Shown: one piece after another, positions 1 through 8,714 of the stretch
Layout: each line of letters starts with the position of its first letter
Position numbering within the stretch: the stretch's first letter is position 1
DNA from: Pyrobaculum neutrophilum V24Sta
Lineage (GTDB): Archaea > Thermoproteota > Thermoprotei > Thermoproteales > Thermoproteaceae
NCBI RefSeq assembly: GCF_000019805.1
Contig: NC_010525.1
Coordinates: 620,001-684,000, forward strand
DNA: 64,000 nt
Direction: 5' to 3'
The notes under the pieces: model-generated
What the model saw: the letters and a program-made list of their open reading frames with translations, nothing else
Told to the model about the DNA's origin: nothing
Databases searched by the model: none
Position numbers and translations under genes: made by a program

Positions 1-135
1 GCGGGCTTGCTCCACGTTTAGCCCTACCGCCTTCAGCTCGCCTAGGGAGAACCCTCTGCCGGTTTTCCACCTGGTAATTCCACCGCTACTTATCTTGGCA
101 GGCGCCTTAACAAGCGGCTTAGGCACCTCAGCCAT
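1..135 (-). CDS. rpl13e: Ribosomal protein L13e, N-terminal part
   Basis: Starts at the ATG on the minus strand at 135 and runs off the left edge of the window, so only 45 codons are seen. The peptide begins MAEVPKPLVKAPAKISSGG and continues TRWKTGRGFSLGELKAVGL, which I recognise as the start of the eukaryote-like large-subunit protein L13e found in many crenarchaea. A TATA-like box (TTTATAAA on the minus strand, about 153-160) lies some 25 bases before the ATG, fitting a leaderless mRNA. Identification is from the N-terminal motif alone; the C-terminus is outside the window. Confidence 0.88.
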   Translation of the reverse strand, partial: MAEVPKPLVKAPAKISSGGITRWKTGRGFSLGELKAVGLNVEQAR

Positions 136-216
136 ATGCCGCTACATAGCCCCTCTTTATAAACTTTCCACATGCGGGCGGCTCTAAACTTATTACTGCC
201 TACCAACTTTCCCAAG

Positions 217-525
217 ATGCACAGGGCTTTAGCCACCGTAGCCGTGTTTAAGCTCATCATAGCCCTAGTGATTTTCATAGCTACGGTAAACCTAGACGCG
301 GTCCTGTTGGTGAGCTGTATCCTCATGGCCGTGGCCGCTGCGATAATCAGAAGTGTACAAGAGGGGGAGGTCGCGCTTGTGTTAGTCAGCCTAATTCTCT
401 TGATAGACGCCATTGGGTTTTTCCTCTCTATGGCCTCGGCGGCTGTGCTCCAGATAGTGGCGTATACGTTCCTCCTCGCTTGGGATGTACAGATAATAAT
501 GCTTTTCCGCCAGCTGGAGACCTAG
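217..525 (+). CDS. Small integral membrane protein, unknown function
   Basis: A 102-residue, very hydrophobic protein with about four likely membrane helices and few charged residues. It matches no family I can name. The frame is open from an ATG at 172, but I prefer the ATG at 217 because a TATA-like AAACTTATT lies 22-30 bases upstream. Its stop shares the CTAG at 522-525 with the stop of the convergent downstream gene. It is divergent from L13e, but nothing in the context gives a job. Confidence 0.55.
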   Translation: MHRALATVAVFKLIIALVIFIATVNLDAVLLVSCILMAVAAAIIRSVQEGEVALVLVSLILLIDAIGFFLSMASAAVLQIVAYTFLLAWDVQIIMLFRQLET

Positions 526-860
526 GCGACCACCTTCACCACTCTCCGGACTCTATAGAAGTCTAGGTACCCCCACGCCTCGAGGTTTATCACCACCTCG
601 CCTGTCCCCGCCACGATCCTCACCATGTGGTTTTTCACCTCAACTTCAACCGTGCCTCTCGTCTCTATCCTGTAGCTGAAGTTTTGGACAAATATGTACA
701 GCTTCTCTAGATCTATAATGCCGCCGCTTTTGGCAACCGCTGGGAGGGGATACCTTTTGAATATTGCCACGAGTTTGTAGTCGTGGAGAATACGTTGCGT
801 CAATAACATTCCCAGGGCGACCACCGCCAAGATGGAGAGGGAATCCAGCGTCAGATTCAT
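522..860 (-). CDS. Membrane-anchored protein, unknown function
   Basis: A 112-residue protein starting MNLTLDSLSILAVVALGMLL: one N-terminal membrane helix or uncleaved signal anchor, then a soluble domain rich in beta strand. The longer frame up to 950 is discarded because the ATG at 860 overlaps the TGA of the upstream HIT-like gene (857-859) in an ATGA arrangement, which indicates translational coupling. No family was recognised. The pair probably forms a two-gene operon. Confidence 0.6.
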   Translation of the reverse strand: MNLTLDSLSILAVVALGMLLTQRILHDYKLVAIFKRYPLPAVAKSGGIIDLEKLYIFVQNFSYRIETRGTVEVEVKNHMVRIVAGTGEVVINLEAWGYLDFYRVRRVVKVVA

Positions 861-1165
861 ACCTCCCGGGCCAGCCTCTCCAGATCCTCCCTTGACTGCG
901 GAATGACCTTCATCCCTCCGAAAAAAGCCACGTTTACATCGCCGCACCAACGCGGTATTATGTGTATCTCGCTATCCGAGATATATATGTTGAAACCCTC
1001 TGGCCTCAGCTCACGCTTCTCCGCCTGTATCACCGAGTCTATCTTTTTCTTTAAAGTGGCTAGCTCTTCAAACCTCATCTCGTATATCGGCTTGGAGAGC
1101 TTAACCACTAGGTGCCCCCCGTTGAAAGGCCTGAGGGGGACCTCGACTGAGGAAACCGGATCCAC
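857..1165 (-). CDS. HIT-superfamily-like protein lacking the His triad
   Basis: A 102-residue protein with a GTG start at 1165. The C-terminal half contains EIHIIPRWCGDVNVAFFGG followed by MKVIP, closely resembling the end of HIT domain proteins (HxHxHxxPRWxGDxNF and then KVIPE). The expected HxHxH is reduced to SEIHI, so only one histidine of the triad remains, and the usual first 50 or so residues with the nucleotide-binding strand are missing or unrecognisable. It is probably a shortened, catalytically dead or repurposed HIT relative. It overlaps the downstream membrane-protein gene by 4 bases. Confidence 0.6.
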   Translation of the reverse strand: MDPVSSVEVPLRPFNGGHLVVKLSKPIYEMRFEELATLKKKIDSVIQAEKRELRPEGFNIYISDSEIHIIPRWCGDVNVAFFGGMKVIPQSREDLERLAREV

Positions 1166-1192
1166 TTGGCATAGAAAAACCCGTGATTAAAA

Positions 1193-2194
1193 CTATTTGA
1201 CTGGGACCTTTATGTTTAAGGCCTTTGCAAGCTCCTTGTACCTGTTTCTCACCGTGACCTCGGTGACTCCAGCGGCCACTGCGAAGTCCTTCTGTGTCCT
1301 GTTGTCGCCGTGCATAAGAGAGGCTATATACACGGCAGCGGCCGCTAAACCTGCCGGGTCTTTGCCCGCGGTGATGCCGGCTTTTTTGGCCTTCTGCAAT
1401 ATGTCTATGGCCGTCTTCACCACCTCCCCGCTTAGTTTAAGCTGCTCTGCTATCCTGGAGATGTAGAGCGTGGGATCGCTTATTGGCACTTTTACGTTGA
1501 GCTCGCGTAGGAGTAGGCGGTAGCATCGCGCAACCTCCCTCCTGGAGGCCTTTGTGTACCTCACCAGCTCGTCAAGCGGCCTTGGCATCTTCATCATGCG
1601 GCATGCCATGTATAGAGCGGCGGCGGCCATGGCCTCCACGGACCTCCCTCTGACGAGCTCTTTCTCAAGCGCTTGTCTGTATATCTCTAGGGCTTGCTCT
1701 ATACATGGCCTCGGTATACCCATGGAGCTCCTTAGCCTCTCCAGCTCTTGAGCCGCCTGTATGAAGTTCCTCTCGTAGGAGGTCTGGACGCGAGCCCTCG
1801 TCTGCCACTTCCTTAGCCTAATGACCTCCAGCTTGCGTTTTATGTCTAGCTCTTTGCCGGAGACGTCTTTATCTCTCCAGTCTATCACCGTGGTAAGAGC
1901 CTCCGAGATAAGCCTAGTTAGAGGGGCGCCGGTGCGGGCCCTCTGGCCTCTCTCCTCTGAGGTGAAGGCCCTCCACTCGGGCCCTAGGTCTAGCAACTGC
2001 TCCTGTACCACGGCGCCGCATACGATACAGACCACCTCCCCTCTCTCGTAGTTGTAGATGAACTTGTCGTTTCCACATATGGGACACCGGTATACCTCTC
2101 CGGTGTCCGTGACAAGGCTTAAATAGCCCTCGCTATCTCTGTTTATACGTAGCTTAAGGGGTTTCCCAGAGGATGGCGGGTTGGGGGACGTCAT
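1193..2194 (-). CDS. tfb: Transcription initiation factor B (TFIIB homologue)
   Basis: A 333-residue TFB, which binds the TBP-TATA complex and recruits archaeal RNA polymerase. The N-terminal zinc ribbon is visible at about residues 36-62 (CPIC ... CIVC), followed by the B-reader/linker (LLDLGPEWRAF ... RARTGAP) and two cyclin-fold repeats, each ending in the usual helix-turn-helix. The length is normal for the family. The ATG at 2194 is preceded by a TATA-like ATTTATATAG (about 2216-2227, read on the minus strand). Thermoproteales often carry several tfb paralogues; whether this is the main one cannot be told here. Confidence 0.95.
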   Translation of the reverse strand: MTSPNPPSSGKPLKLRINRDSEGYLSLVTDTGEVYRCPICGNDKFIYNYERGEVVCIVCGAVVQEQLLDLGPEWRAFTSEERGQRARTGAPLTRLISEALTTVIDWRDKDVSGKELDIKRKLEVIRLRKWQTRARVQTSYERNFIQAAQELERLRSSMGIPRPCIEQALEIYRQALEKELVRGRSVEAMAAAALYMACRMMKMPRPLDELVRYTKASRREVARCYRLLLRELNVKVPISDPTLYISRIAEQLKLSGEVVKTAIDILQKAKKAGITAGKDPAGLAAAAVYIASLMHGDNRTQKDFAVAAGVTEVTVRNRYKELAKALNIKVPVK

Positions 2195-2249
2195 GGCGAG
2201 TTTATAAGCTTTTTCTACTATATAAATCTTTCGTTTAGCTTAAAAACAA

Positions 2250-3209
2250 CTATACGGCGTGTTTCAGAAGTCTCCTCACCTTCGCAAGAGCCCCGTATAT
2301 CTGCGCCAGCCCACGCGCCCCCCTCAGCGTTGCGTAGTGAGCCTCGGCTACTATATATGCAAGATCTGGCTTTACATATTCTGGCACATCTAGCCTCAGC
2401 ACCTCCCTGTGTATCTGCTTTAGTATCTCCAACTCGCCGACTCCTCCATCTACTACAAAGCCGTAGATCTGCGTCATCGCCTTGCTAAAGCTACCTCTCA
2501 CGGCCTCGTGTAGGGTCTCCCTCAACAACTTAGGCGACACCAAGCCGAGCGCCTTCGCCACAGTCTCCTCGGTGATTTCGCGACTCGTGGCAGCGGCGAT
2601 CTGGAGAGCGTTGATGGCCTTCCTCATATCTCCCTGCGTGAACTCAAATATCGTCTCCAACGCGTCGTCCGACGCCTTTATACCCTCGTTCTCCGCTATG
2701 TATCTAAGTCTTGCGATCACGGCATCTTTCGGGAGCGGGTTGAACCTCACCATCACTACTCTCGACTGTATGGGCTCGATGATCCCGCTTACGTAGTTTG
2801 CCAGTAGTATGAATCTTGTGTTTTGTGCGTATATTTCCATTATTCTTCTGAGGGCTTGTTGGGCGTCGCTTGTCATGTTGTCTGCCTCGTCTAGTATGAC
2901 TAGTTTGAAGGGGGCTTTGATTGGGGCTGTGCGGGCGAATTCCTTCACCCTCTCCCGTATCACGTTTATACCTCTCTCGTCTGAGGCGTTGAGCTCCAGC
3001 GTATTCTCACGCCAGTACTCGCCGTAGAGCTCCCTCGCCAAGACAAGAGCCATGGTGGTCTTCCCAGTCCCAGGAGGGCCGTAAAACAAGAGATGCGGCA
3101 TATTACCACTCCTCACAAACTCCCTAAGCCGACTCTTAACCTCCTCCAAATCCACCACCTCATCAAACGAACGAGGACGATACTTCTCAAACCAAAACAG
3201 CTCGCTCAT
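2250..3209 (-). CDS. rfcS: Replication factor C small subunit
   Basis: A 319-residue AAA+ clamp-loader subunit that helps load PCNA onto primed DNA. It shows the RFC box at the start ([15 protein letters not shown]), Walker A GPPGTGKT at about 44-51, Walker B LVILDEAD, sensor 1 LLANY, and the SRC-motif region as IQSRVV (the Cys replaced by Val). Length is typical for archaeal small subunits and no intein is present. The start overlaps the stop of the upstream coiled-coil gene by 4 bases, so the two are probably translated together. A large subunit is not in the window. Confidence 0.95.
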   Translation of the reverse strand: MSELFWFEKYRPRSFDEVVDLEEVKSRLREFVRSGNMPHLLFYGPPGTGKTTMALVLARELYGEYWRENTLELNASDERGINVIRERVKEFARTAPIKAPFKLVILDEADNMTSDAQQALRRIMEIYAQNTRFILLANYVSGIIEPIQSRVVMVRFNPLPKDAVIARLRYIAENEGIKASDDALETIFEFTQGDMRKAINALQIAAATSREITEETVAKALGLVSPKLLRETLHEAVRGSFSKAMTQIYGFVVDGGVGELEILKQIHREVLRLDVPEYVKPDLAYIVAEAHYATLRGARGLAQIYGALAKVRRLLKHAV

Positions 3210-3637
3210 ATATAGAACTCCTCCGCCAAGTCGGTTTTTATGTATTGGCCGCCCTTCAGAAGCACGTAGCCCAGGCGGTTGAGGATCTGGAGGAGTTCAT
3301 AGTCGCGGCTCGGCAACTTTTCCGAGTCTTTGACGGAGATTGGGAGCTTGTCAAGTAGGGCACGTGCCGCTTCCTTTAACACGACCACGTCTCTGTTTGC
3401 CCCCTCGTCTCGCAGAACTAGTACAAGCCCCCTTTCCATCGCCTCCCTGAGAGCTTGACGCGATTTCACCTCGGAAACAGGCATGAACTTTTTCTCTCTG
3501 AGCACCTCGACGAGTCCTCGCGGAGCTTGGACGGCCCTCCCCCTCTTCAGTTCTCTGACCTCTTCGAGGAGATTTCGTATCAAGATCTCTATTTCATCCA
3601 GCCTCTCTAGTATCTTCTTCGTGTCTTCACACTCCAC
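3206..3637 (-). CDS. Coiled-coil protein of unknown function, coupled to rfcS
   Basis: A 143-residue protein. Residues 1-35 are a predicted coiled coil ([21 protein letters not shown]...). The rest is alpha/beta and charged, with a C-terminal segment ([30 protein letters not shown]) that looks like a winged-helix wing. No family was recognised. The TGA overlaps the rfcS ATG, and the upstream GTPase gene ends only 26 bases before, suggesting an operon GTPase - this gene - rfcS. A DNA-related role is only an inference from position. Confidence 0.65.
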   Translation of the reverse strand: MECEDTKKILERLDEIEILIRNLLEEVRELKRGRAVQAPRGLVEVLREKKFMPVSEVKSRQALREAMERGLVLVLRDEGANRDVVVLKEAARALLDKLPISVKDSEKLPSRDYELLQILNRLGYVLLKGGQYIKTDLAEEFYI

Positions 3638-3663
3638 GTATTCTACCCCGCCGTCATTTAAAG

Positions 3664-4827
3664 CTACGCATGTATCTCCACAACGTCGTTATCCGACAGC
3701 GCGTAATCTCGCCCAACTCTCTTAGGTCTCTGCGGAAAGCTCTCCCTCTTCCACACCACGGCGTATTTAAACGTCTGAAGAAGGGAGGAGTGTATCAGCG
3801 CCGCCACTTCTCCGACGGTCGCCCCAGCCTTTACTATAATAGGCTTCTCTACGTAGGTTTTTGAATGCACAGGCTTTGTAAACACCCTAATTCTGCCCGT
3901 CGCCTTTAGGATATCCTCCAGGAGCCTCCTTCTATCAATTACACAACGCCTTAAATCTGTTATGTGGTAGACGATCCCTCTCTTGGCGAAGTAGCCAGCG
4001 AGCTCCTCCGCCGGGTATAGATCAGACATTGTGACTACGGCGATGGTCGGCTTGTACTGTCTCTCAAGGTACAAGGCCTCCTCTACGTCGTCTAGAGTTA
4101 CGGAGCCTTGTATGTACACAACCGCGTGGTATATGCCGTACTCGTTAAGTAGCCTCTTGACGTCGTTTGAAGTGCCGCCGATTATCTGGCCCGACCCTAT
4201 GATCTGCACGCCTCCGAGCCCCCTCCTCTCAATTCTTACGTAGTTCTTAGGCGGGTAGAGGTACACCCCCTCGTCTTCAAAAAATCGGAATATCTTCTCG
4301 ACCGCCTCAAGCGAGGCGTTTGCGCCGACAGTCAGCAGAACCGCGTCCGCGTTTCTGACGGTTGCGAGAGCTATCGTGTTTAAGTCGCTTTGTTGGTCGA
4401 GGACTATGCTGGGGGTCTTCACCAGCTGGACGTAGACGCCGTCTTCGATGAACATAGACGGCACCGGCTCCACCGTTGAAAAGGGGAGGTCGTCGGGCCT
4501 CATAGGCGTGTTTGTTAGACAGGTGAGTAGCGCCGTTTTGCCGGAGCTGGGGGGTCCAACCACCGCCACCTGTAGATCGCCCTCTTTAGCCACATAGATG
4601 CGCGCCCCCCCGCTCCGTATGCTTCGCGCTTTCTCCCGCCGCTCTTGCACTTCCCTCTTCAGCTCCGCCATCCTCCGCCTGATGTGTTTAATGAGCTTCT
4701 CCGTCCCCTTGTGTTTTGGCACATACGACAGGAACTCCTCCATCGCTCTGATCTTCTCCTCGGGGGTCTTCGCCTCCATAACCTTCAGCCAAGCCGCCTT
4801 AGCCTCGGCAGGAAGGTTAGCGGGCAC
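3664..4827 (-). CDS. DRG/Obg-family GTPase-like protein with C-terminal TGS domain
   Basis: A 387-residue protein with the layout of archaeal DRG proteins: an N-terminal helical hairpin (1-70), a G domain starting near residue 85 with a P-loop GPPSSGKT, and a C-terminal TGS domain (about 315-387, ending ALSDNDVVEIHA). The P-loop is kept, but the G3 motif expected as DxPG reads VKTPSIV and the G4 motif expected as NKxD reads VTMSDLY, so guanine specificity and hydrolysis are doubtful. It starts at GTG 4827, with a TATA-like AT run 20-26 bases upstream. DRG proteins act with translating ribosomes; the role here is inferred from the family. Confidence 0.8.
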   Translation of the reverse strand: MPANLPAEAKAAWLKVMEAKTPEEKIRAMEEFLSYVPKHKGTEKLIKHIRRRMAELKREVQERREKARSIRSGGARIYVAKEGDLQVAVVGPPSSGKTALLTCLTNTPMRPDDLPFSTVEPVPSMFIEDGVYVQLVKTPSIVLDQQSDLNTIALATVRNADAVLLTVGANASLEAVEKIFRFFEDEGVYLYPPKNYVRIERRGLGGVQIIGSGQIIGGTSNDVKRLLNEYGIYHAVVYIQGSVTLDDVEEALYLERQYKPTIAVVTMSDLYPAEELAGYFAKRGIVYHITDLRRCVIDRRRLLEDILKATGRIRVFTKPVHSKTYVEKPIIVKAGATVGEVAALIHSSLLQTFKYAVVWKRESFPQRPKRVGRDYALSDNDVVEIHA

Positions 4828-4898
4828 TCGCCCCTCGGCGTCTCAATTTTTTAGCTTTGCCGCCGTCACTGTATTAAAATAGGCTGAAATGACTTCCC

Positions 4899-6212
4899 AT
4901 GGCTGTAAACATCGAAAAGGTCAAAAGCGAGATCTCCAACGTCGTGCCCTTTAGCGGGAAGTATATAGATCCCCCGGAGGGGGAGTACGTAACCTACTTG
5001 GGGCCCGGCCAGCTTAAGGTGCCTGAGAAGGTCGTGATTGGATACATTGAGGGAGACGGGATAGGGCCCGAGGTCGCCTACGCCGCCATCAAGGTAGCCA
5101 ACGCCGCTGTGGAAAAGGCCTACGGAGGGTCTAGAAAGGTCATATGGTACGAGGTCGTGGTTGGGGAGAAGGGCGAGAAGATATTCGGCACCAGGCTACC
5201 TAGCCAGAGTGTAGACGTCTTGAAAAAGGTCAGGGTTTTCCTAAAAGCGCCGTTGGAGACCCCCGTGGGGGGAGGCTTCAGGAGCATCAACGTAACGCTA
5301 CGCCAATTGTTCGACCTCTATGCGAACATACGGCCGGTTAAGTACTTCCCCGGCCTCCCCTCCCCGCTGAAGAAGCCAGAGGTGGACTTGGTGATATTTA
5401 GGGAGAACACGGAAGATGTCTACGCCGGCATCGAGTGGCCGTACGACAGCCCAGAGGCGGCAAAGGTGAGGGAGTTCCTCCGGAGGGAATTTGGGATTAA
5501 CCTGAGGGACGACGCCGGCATAGGCATAAAGCCCATAAGCAAATTCGGGACTCAACGCATCGCAAGGCTTGCTCTCAAGTTCGCGGTGGAGAACAAGAGG
5601 AGGGTGGTGACGGTTATGCACAAGGGGAACATACAGAAGTACACGGAGGGCGCCTTCAAGGAGTGGGCCTTTGAAGTCGCCAGGACCGAGTTTAGGCAAC
5701 ATGTCGTGTTCGAGGAGGAGCTTGGCCAATACGGCGGCCAGGTGCCTCCTGGAAAGATACTGGTAAACGACAGAATAGCCGACAACATGCTACAGCAGCT
5801 ACTGACCAGGACAGGCGAATACGACGTCATACTGGCCCCCAACCTAAACGGCGACTACGTCTCAGACGAGGCCGCAGGCCTCGTGGGAGGCCTCGGCGTG
5901 GCTCCAGGCATAGATGTTGGAGACTGGGGGATGATGGCCGAGCCCGTCCACGGCACCGCGCCCAAGTACAGGGGTAAAAACTACGTGAATCCCACCGCCA
6001 CGATCCTAGCCGTGGAGCTTCTATTTAGATTCATGGGGTGGATAGAGGCCGCCTCCTACATATCGAAGGGCGTAGAGGCTACGTATAGGTCGGGCTACTA
6101 CACCGCGGACTTGGTAAGACAGATGGACGAGGAGGAGAAGAGACGTGTAAAAGAGGTGTTGGGCACGCAGGAGTTCGCAGACAAAGTTGTGGAGCTGATA
6201 AAGGCCCTATAG
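4899..6212 (+). CDS. icd: Isocitrate dehydrogenase
   Basis: A 437-residue TCA-cycle enzyme that oxidatively decarboxylates isocitrate to 2-oxoglutarate. Visible are the substrate-binding segment (SINVTLRQ), FRENTEDVYAGIEW, the catalytic region KFGTQRIARLALKFA, the NDRIADNMLQQL metal-binding region and the MAEPVHGTAPKYRGKN signature with the cofactor loop. NADP preference is likely from the family but not proven. The ATG at 4899 has a TATA-like TATTAAAAT at about -27. It is divergent from the DRG-like gene and convergent with nmd3, with a 6-base overlap of ends. Citrate synthase lies at 16 kb. Confidence 0.95.
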   Translation: MAVNIEKVKSEISNVVPFSGKYIDPPEGEYVTYLGPGQLKVPEKVVIGYIEGDGIGPEVAYAAIKVANAAVEKAYGGSRKVIWYEVVVGEKGEKIFGTRLPSQSVDVLKKVRVFLKAPLETPVGGGFRSINVTLRQLFDLYANIRPVKYFPGLPSPLKKPEVDLVIFRENTEDVYAGIEWPYDSPEAAKVREFLRREFGINLRDDAGIGIKPISKFGTQRIARLALKFAVENKRRVVTVMHKGNIQKYTEGAFKEWAFEVARTEFRQHVVFEEELGQYGGQVPPGKILVNDRIADNMLQQLLTRTGEYDVILAPNLNGDYVSDEAAGLVGGLGVAPGIDVGDWGMMAEPVHGTAPKYRGKNYVNPTATILAVELLFRFMGWIEAASYISKGVEATYRSGYYTADLVRQMDEEEKRRVKEVLGTQEFADKVVELIKAL

Positions 6213-7076
6213 GTGGCCTAGATACACCACCTCTTTGGTGAAGATATCTTCGATCGGTATTCTCTCTACCTCCTTCGTCTCCCTGTTCTGCAGGTGGACG
6301 TATTTACTGTCTACGTCGACGACTACCATATCTCTACCTCTCAACTTCACCGCGTCGCCGGGCTTATACGTGGCTATGCGTATGAGGTAGGTCATGTGGT
6401 ATATCCTCCTCCCGTCTTTAACGCCGACGGCTTTCGCGGTCTCGACCACGTGGCTTGGGAAGGACCTGTGTATAACATAGGCCAGATGGCGAGCTAGATT
6501 GGTAGATGTTGTATATATGTCTAAACCTGTCCTTATATATTTTATATTGCTTATAAAACCAATCTTTTTATCTTTTAGCTTAAAGAGCTCCTGCTCTATT
6601 ATGCTCAGTATCTTTTTCCTCATGTCGTCGGTTAGCTCGCCTGGCGCTGCCCTGATCTGTAACAGCGCAACCTCACGCCTACTTAACATCTCTCTACAGC
6701 TTATACATAGGTCGTAGATAAGCTCCAGCTTGAGCTTGTACGTATAGACACGCGGTTGTATTGATGGATGCGGTGACCCCCTCACGGTTACCTCCAGCTC
6801 AACTCCGCCGTCCCCCTCTCTGACGGCTAGATCCTCCACTACGCCGCTAAGGGAGGCCTTCTCGGCCAGAACCTTCGCCATAAGCTCCTTCTCACCGCCT
6901 TTCCCAGGTCTTAGCCATCTACCTCTGAGAAACACGGCCCCGCAGTATTTACACCTCAGAACTCTGGCTTCCCTGAGAGTCACCAGAGGATGTCTCTCGA
7001 AGTAGCAGTCTTCGCACATCCCCTCGACAAGTCTATCCACTAGACGTCCGCAGTAGGGGCAAGGCACTTTAGCCAC
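6207..7076 (-). CDS. nmd3: NMD3 family protein (large ribosomal subunit maturation)
   Basis: A 289-residue archaeal NMD3. Four CxxC zinc motifs near the N-terminus (CPYC, CEDC, CKYC, and CISC near residue 127) and the following domain order match the family. In eukaryotes NMD3 carries 60S subunits out of the nucleus; the archaeal protein presumably helps 50S maturation. A longer frame opens at a TTG at 7088, but the GTG at 7076 gives the canonical MAKVPCPYCGR start and lies about 25 bases from a TATTAAT box. The gene stands alone between icd and the methyltransferase. Confidence 0.85.
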   Translation of the reverse strand: MAKVPCPYCGRLVDRLVEGMCEDCYFERHPLVTLREARVLRCKYCGAVFLRGRWLRPGKGGEKELMAKVLAEKASLSGVVEDLAVREGDGGVELEVTVRGSPHPSIQPRVYTYKLKLELIYDLCISCREMLSRREVALLQIRAAPGELTDDMRKKILSIIEQELFKLKDKKIGFISNIKYIRTGLDIYTTSTNLARHLAYVIHRSFPSHVVETAKAVGVKDGRRIYHMTYLIRIATYKPGDAVKLRGRDMVVVDVDSKYVHLQNRETKEVERIPIEDIFTKEVVYLGHL

Positions 7077-7122
7077 AGCCCCAACCAACCCTCTGTATTA
7101 ATCCTTTACCGCTGAAGACCGT

Positions 7123-8085
7123 TCAAGCCGGCGCTCCCGTTAGCTGCTTCTTCACCTCCAACGCTATGGCGTAAGCCAGCGGCGGGGGGACGCTTTCGCC
7201 CACCTGGTTGTACTGCGCGTCCTTCGAGCCGTAGAAGATGTACCAGTCTGGATAGCCCATAAGCCTTGCCTGCTCGCGTACTGTCAAAAGCCGGTGCTCC
7301 TCGGGGTGGACAAAACGCCTAGACCCCATGACGGTTGGAGCTACGTCGTCCCATACAAGCCTTATGTAGTTCTCATAGAAGCCGCCCGCGCCTCTGTACT
7401 TCATCAAGGCCTCTCCGGGCTTGAGCTTGGCTATCCGCATCTGCTTCTTGGGGCTTAGAGTTGGGGTTTCGTGGTTCGGCAGAAGTCCGCCGTCTGGAGG
7501 CGGCATCTCGCCTATGGCCTCTCTCACTGTGCGTAGACGGAGCTTCGGCGGTTTGATCTCTATGTTTGAGACAAACACCCTTCGTCTCCTGCTAGGCACG
7601 CCGTAGTCCTCGGCATGTAGCACGTTGAAGTACACGTCGTATCCCACCCGCTTGAACTCCCTCTCTATGTAGGACCTAAGCGGCTCCTCGGCCAACGCCG
7701 CCACGTTTTCCATCACGAACACCTCGGGGCCTAGCTCCCCCACCAGCCTAATGAACTCGAGGGTTAGCTGGCCGGCTGGATCAACGTAAAGCCTGTCGGC
7801 CGGGTCCTCCATCCGGTTGGGGTTGGCGGCGGTGAATGGCTCACAAGGAGGACTCCCAATCACCACCCTTGGATTTTTTACAAACTTTGTAACATCTGTA
7901 TAGCCTATGTTCCGTATGTCCTCCTCCAACACGATGGTGCTCCGGTGGTTGGCGCTGTAGGTACGCGCGGCGTCTCTATCTATCTCGATGGCGACCTTTA
8001 TCCTAAAGCCGGCTTGGCTGAAGCCCAGTCCGAACCCCCCACCCCCTGCGAACAGATCCACCACCTCGGCGTTATACACGGACAT
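7123..8085 (-). CDS. DNA (cytosine-5) methyltransferase
   Basis: A 320-residue C5 methyltransferase using S-adenosylmethionine. Motifs in order: I DLFAGGGGFGLGF, IV GSPPCEPFTAAN with the catalytic Cys (PCEPF in place of the usual PCQxF), VI VMENVAAL, VIII PSRRRRVFVSN, a short target-recognition stretch, IX REQARLMGYPD, and X GESVPPPLAYAIA. All motifs are intact, so it should be active. It is transcribed divergently from a PD-(D/E)XK nuclease over a 41-bp gap with a single TATA-like box, which suggests a type II restriction-modification pair. The recognition site cannot be read from the sequence. Confidence 0.92.
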   Translation of the reverse strand: MSVYNAEVVDLFAGGGGFGLGFSQAGFRIKVAIEIDRDAARTYSANHRSTIVLEEDIRNIGYTDVTKFVKNPRVVIGSPPCEPFTAANPNRMEDPADRLYVDPAGQLTLEFIRLVGELGPEVFVMENVAALAEEPLRSYIEREFKRVGYDVYFNVLHAEDYGVPSRRRRVFVSNIEIKPPKLRLRTVREAIGEMPPPDGGLLPNHETPTLSPKKQMRIAKLKPGEALMKYRGAGGFYENYIRLVWDDVAPTVMGSRRFVHPEEHRLLTVREQARLMGYPDWYIFYGSKDAQYNQVGESVPPPLAYAIALEVKKQLTGAPA

Positions 8086-8126
8086 GTGATGAGTAAACTA
8101 TTTAAATTCACAGCGCCCGCTTTCGT
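8086..8126. promoter_or_regulatory. Shared divergent promoter of methyltransferase and nuclease
   Basis: The 41-bp gap holds one AT-rich box, CTATTTAAATT (about 8098-8108), placed about 16-20 bases from the methyltransferase ATG and 24-26 bases from the nuclease ATG. As TTTAAA is palindromic, it may serve polymerase in both directions, so the two genes would compete for or share one TBP site. This is inferred from spacing; there are no transcript data. Confidence 0.5.
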
Positions 8127-8714
8127 ATGGATTTCGCTAAGAGGCTAAAGGTTCGCCTTAGCGATTTGATAAAACTTGAGAGACCTGACGCGTTGAGTTC
8201 GCGTTATGGCAAAGCGTTTGAGAAGGCCGTGCTCGCTTTAATAAAGGCCAGAGATTCCGTGGCGGCTATAAGGACGTTTATAGAGAACTACGGCGAGCCT
8301 CACAGCGGGGCCATAAGCAAGCTGATGAAGTTGGCCCCTTGGACTAAGAAGATAGTCGAGGCCGAGCCGGCTCCTCCCGTGGTTTTTCAGATCGACGGGG
8401 TGACTATCACAGCCCAGGCCGACTTCATAGTTAAGTACGCAGACGGCAGAAAGGAGCTCGTGGAGCTGAAATCCCACATACTAAAGAGAGACGAGTGGAA
8501 AACCAAGGCCGAGTGGTCCCTCGCCACGAAGATCATGCGTATGCTGTATAGGAAGGCCGGCTACGACTACCCGCTAAGGCTGATATACTTCGTAGAGCGG
8601 GAGGGAGCTGTTACGCCGGAGGAGGAGGTGTTTATCTACCCCAAAGACGAGAAAGACGACGAGACTCTTCTAAATGTCCTCAAGGAGAGAGTTAGGAAGA
8701 CTGTAGGCAAGTAA
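8127..8714 (+). CDS. PD-(D/E)XK nuclease-like protein, candidate restriction enzyme
   Basis: A 195-residue protein. Its core carries a PD-(D/E)XK signature: D99 in QADFIVKY, then E113-L-K115 in ELVELKSH, with a conserved-looking acidic helix earlier (GKAFEKAV, E32). No family name is certain. Because it sits head to head with a cytosine-5 methyltransferase and has the size of small type II enzymes, I infer a restriction endonuclease that protects against foreign DNA; a RecB- or Cas4-like repair nuclease is the alternative, though no iron-sulfur cysteines are present. Its 3' end overlaps the convergent next gene by 23 bases. Confidence 0.65.
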   Translation: MDFAKRLKVRLSDLIKLERPDALSSRYGKAFEKAVLALIKARDSVAAIRTFIENYGEPHSGAISKLMKLAPWTKKIVEAEPAPPVVFQIDGVTITAQADFIVKYADGRKELVELKSHILKRDEWKTKAEWSLATKIMRMLYRKAGYDYPLRLIYFVEREGAVTPEEEVFIYPKDEKDDETLLNVLKERVRKTVGK

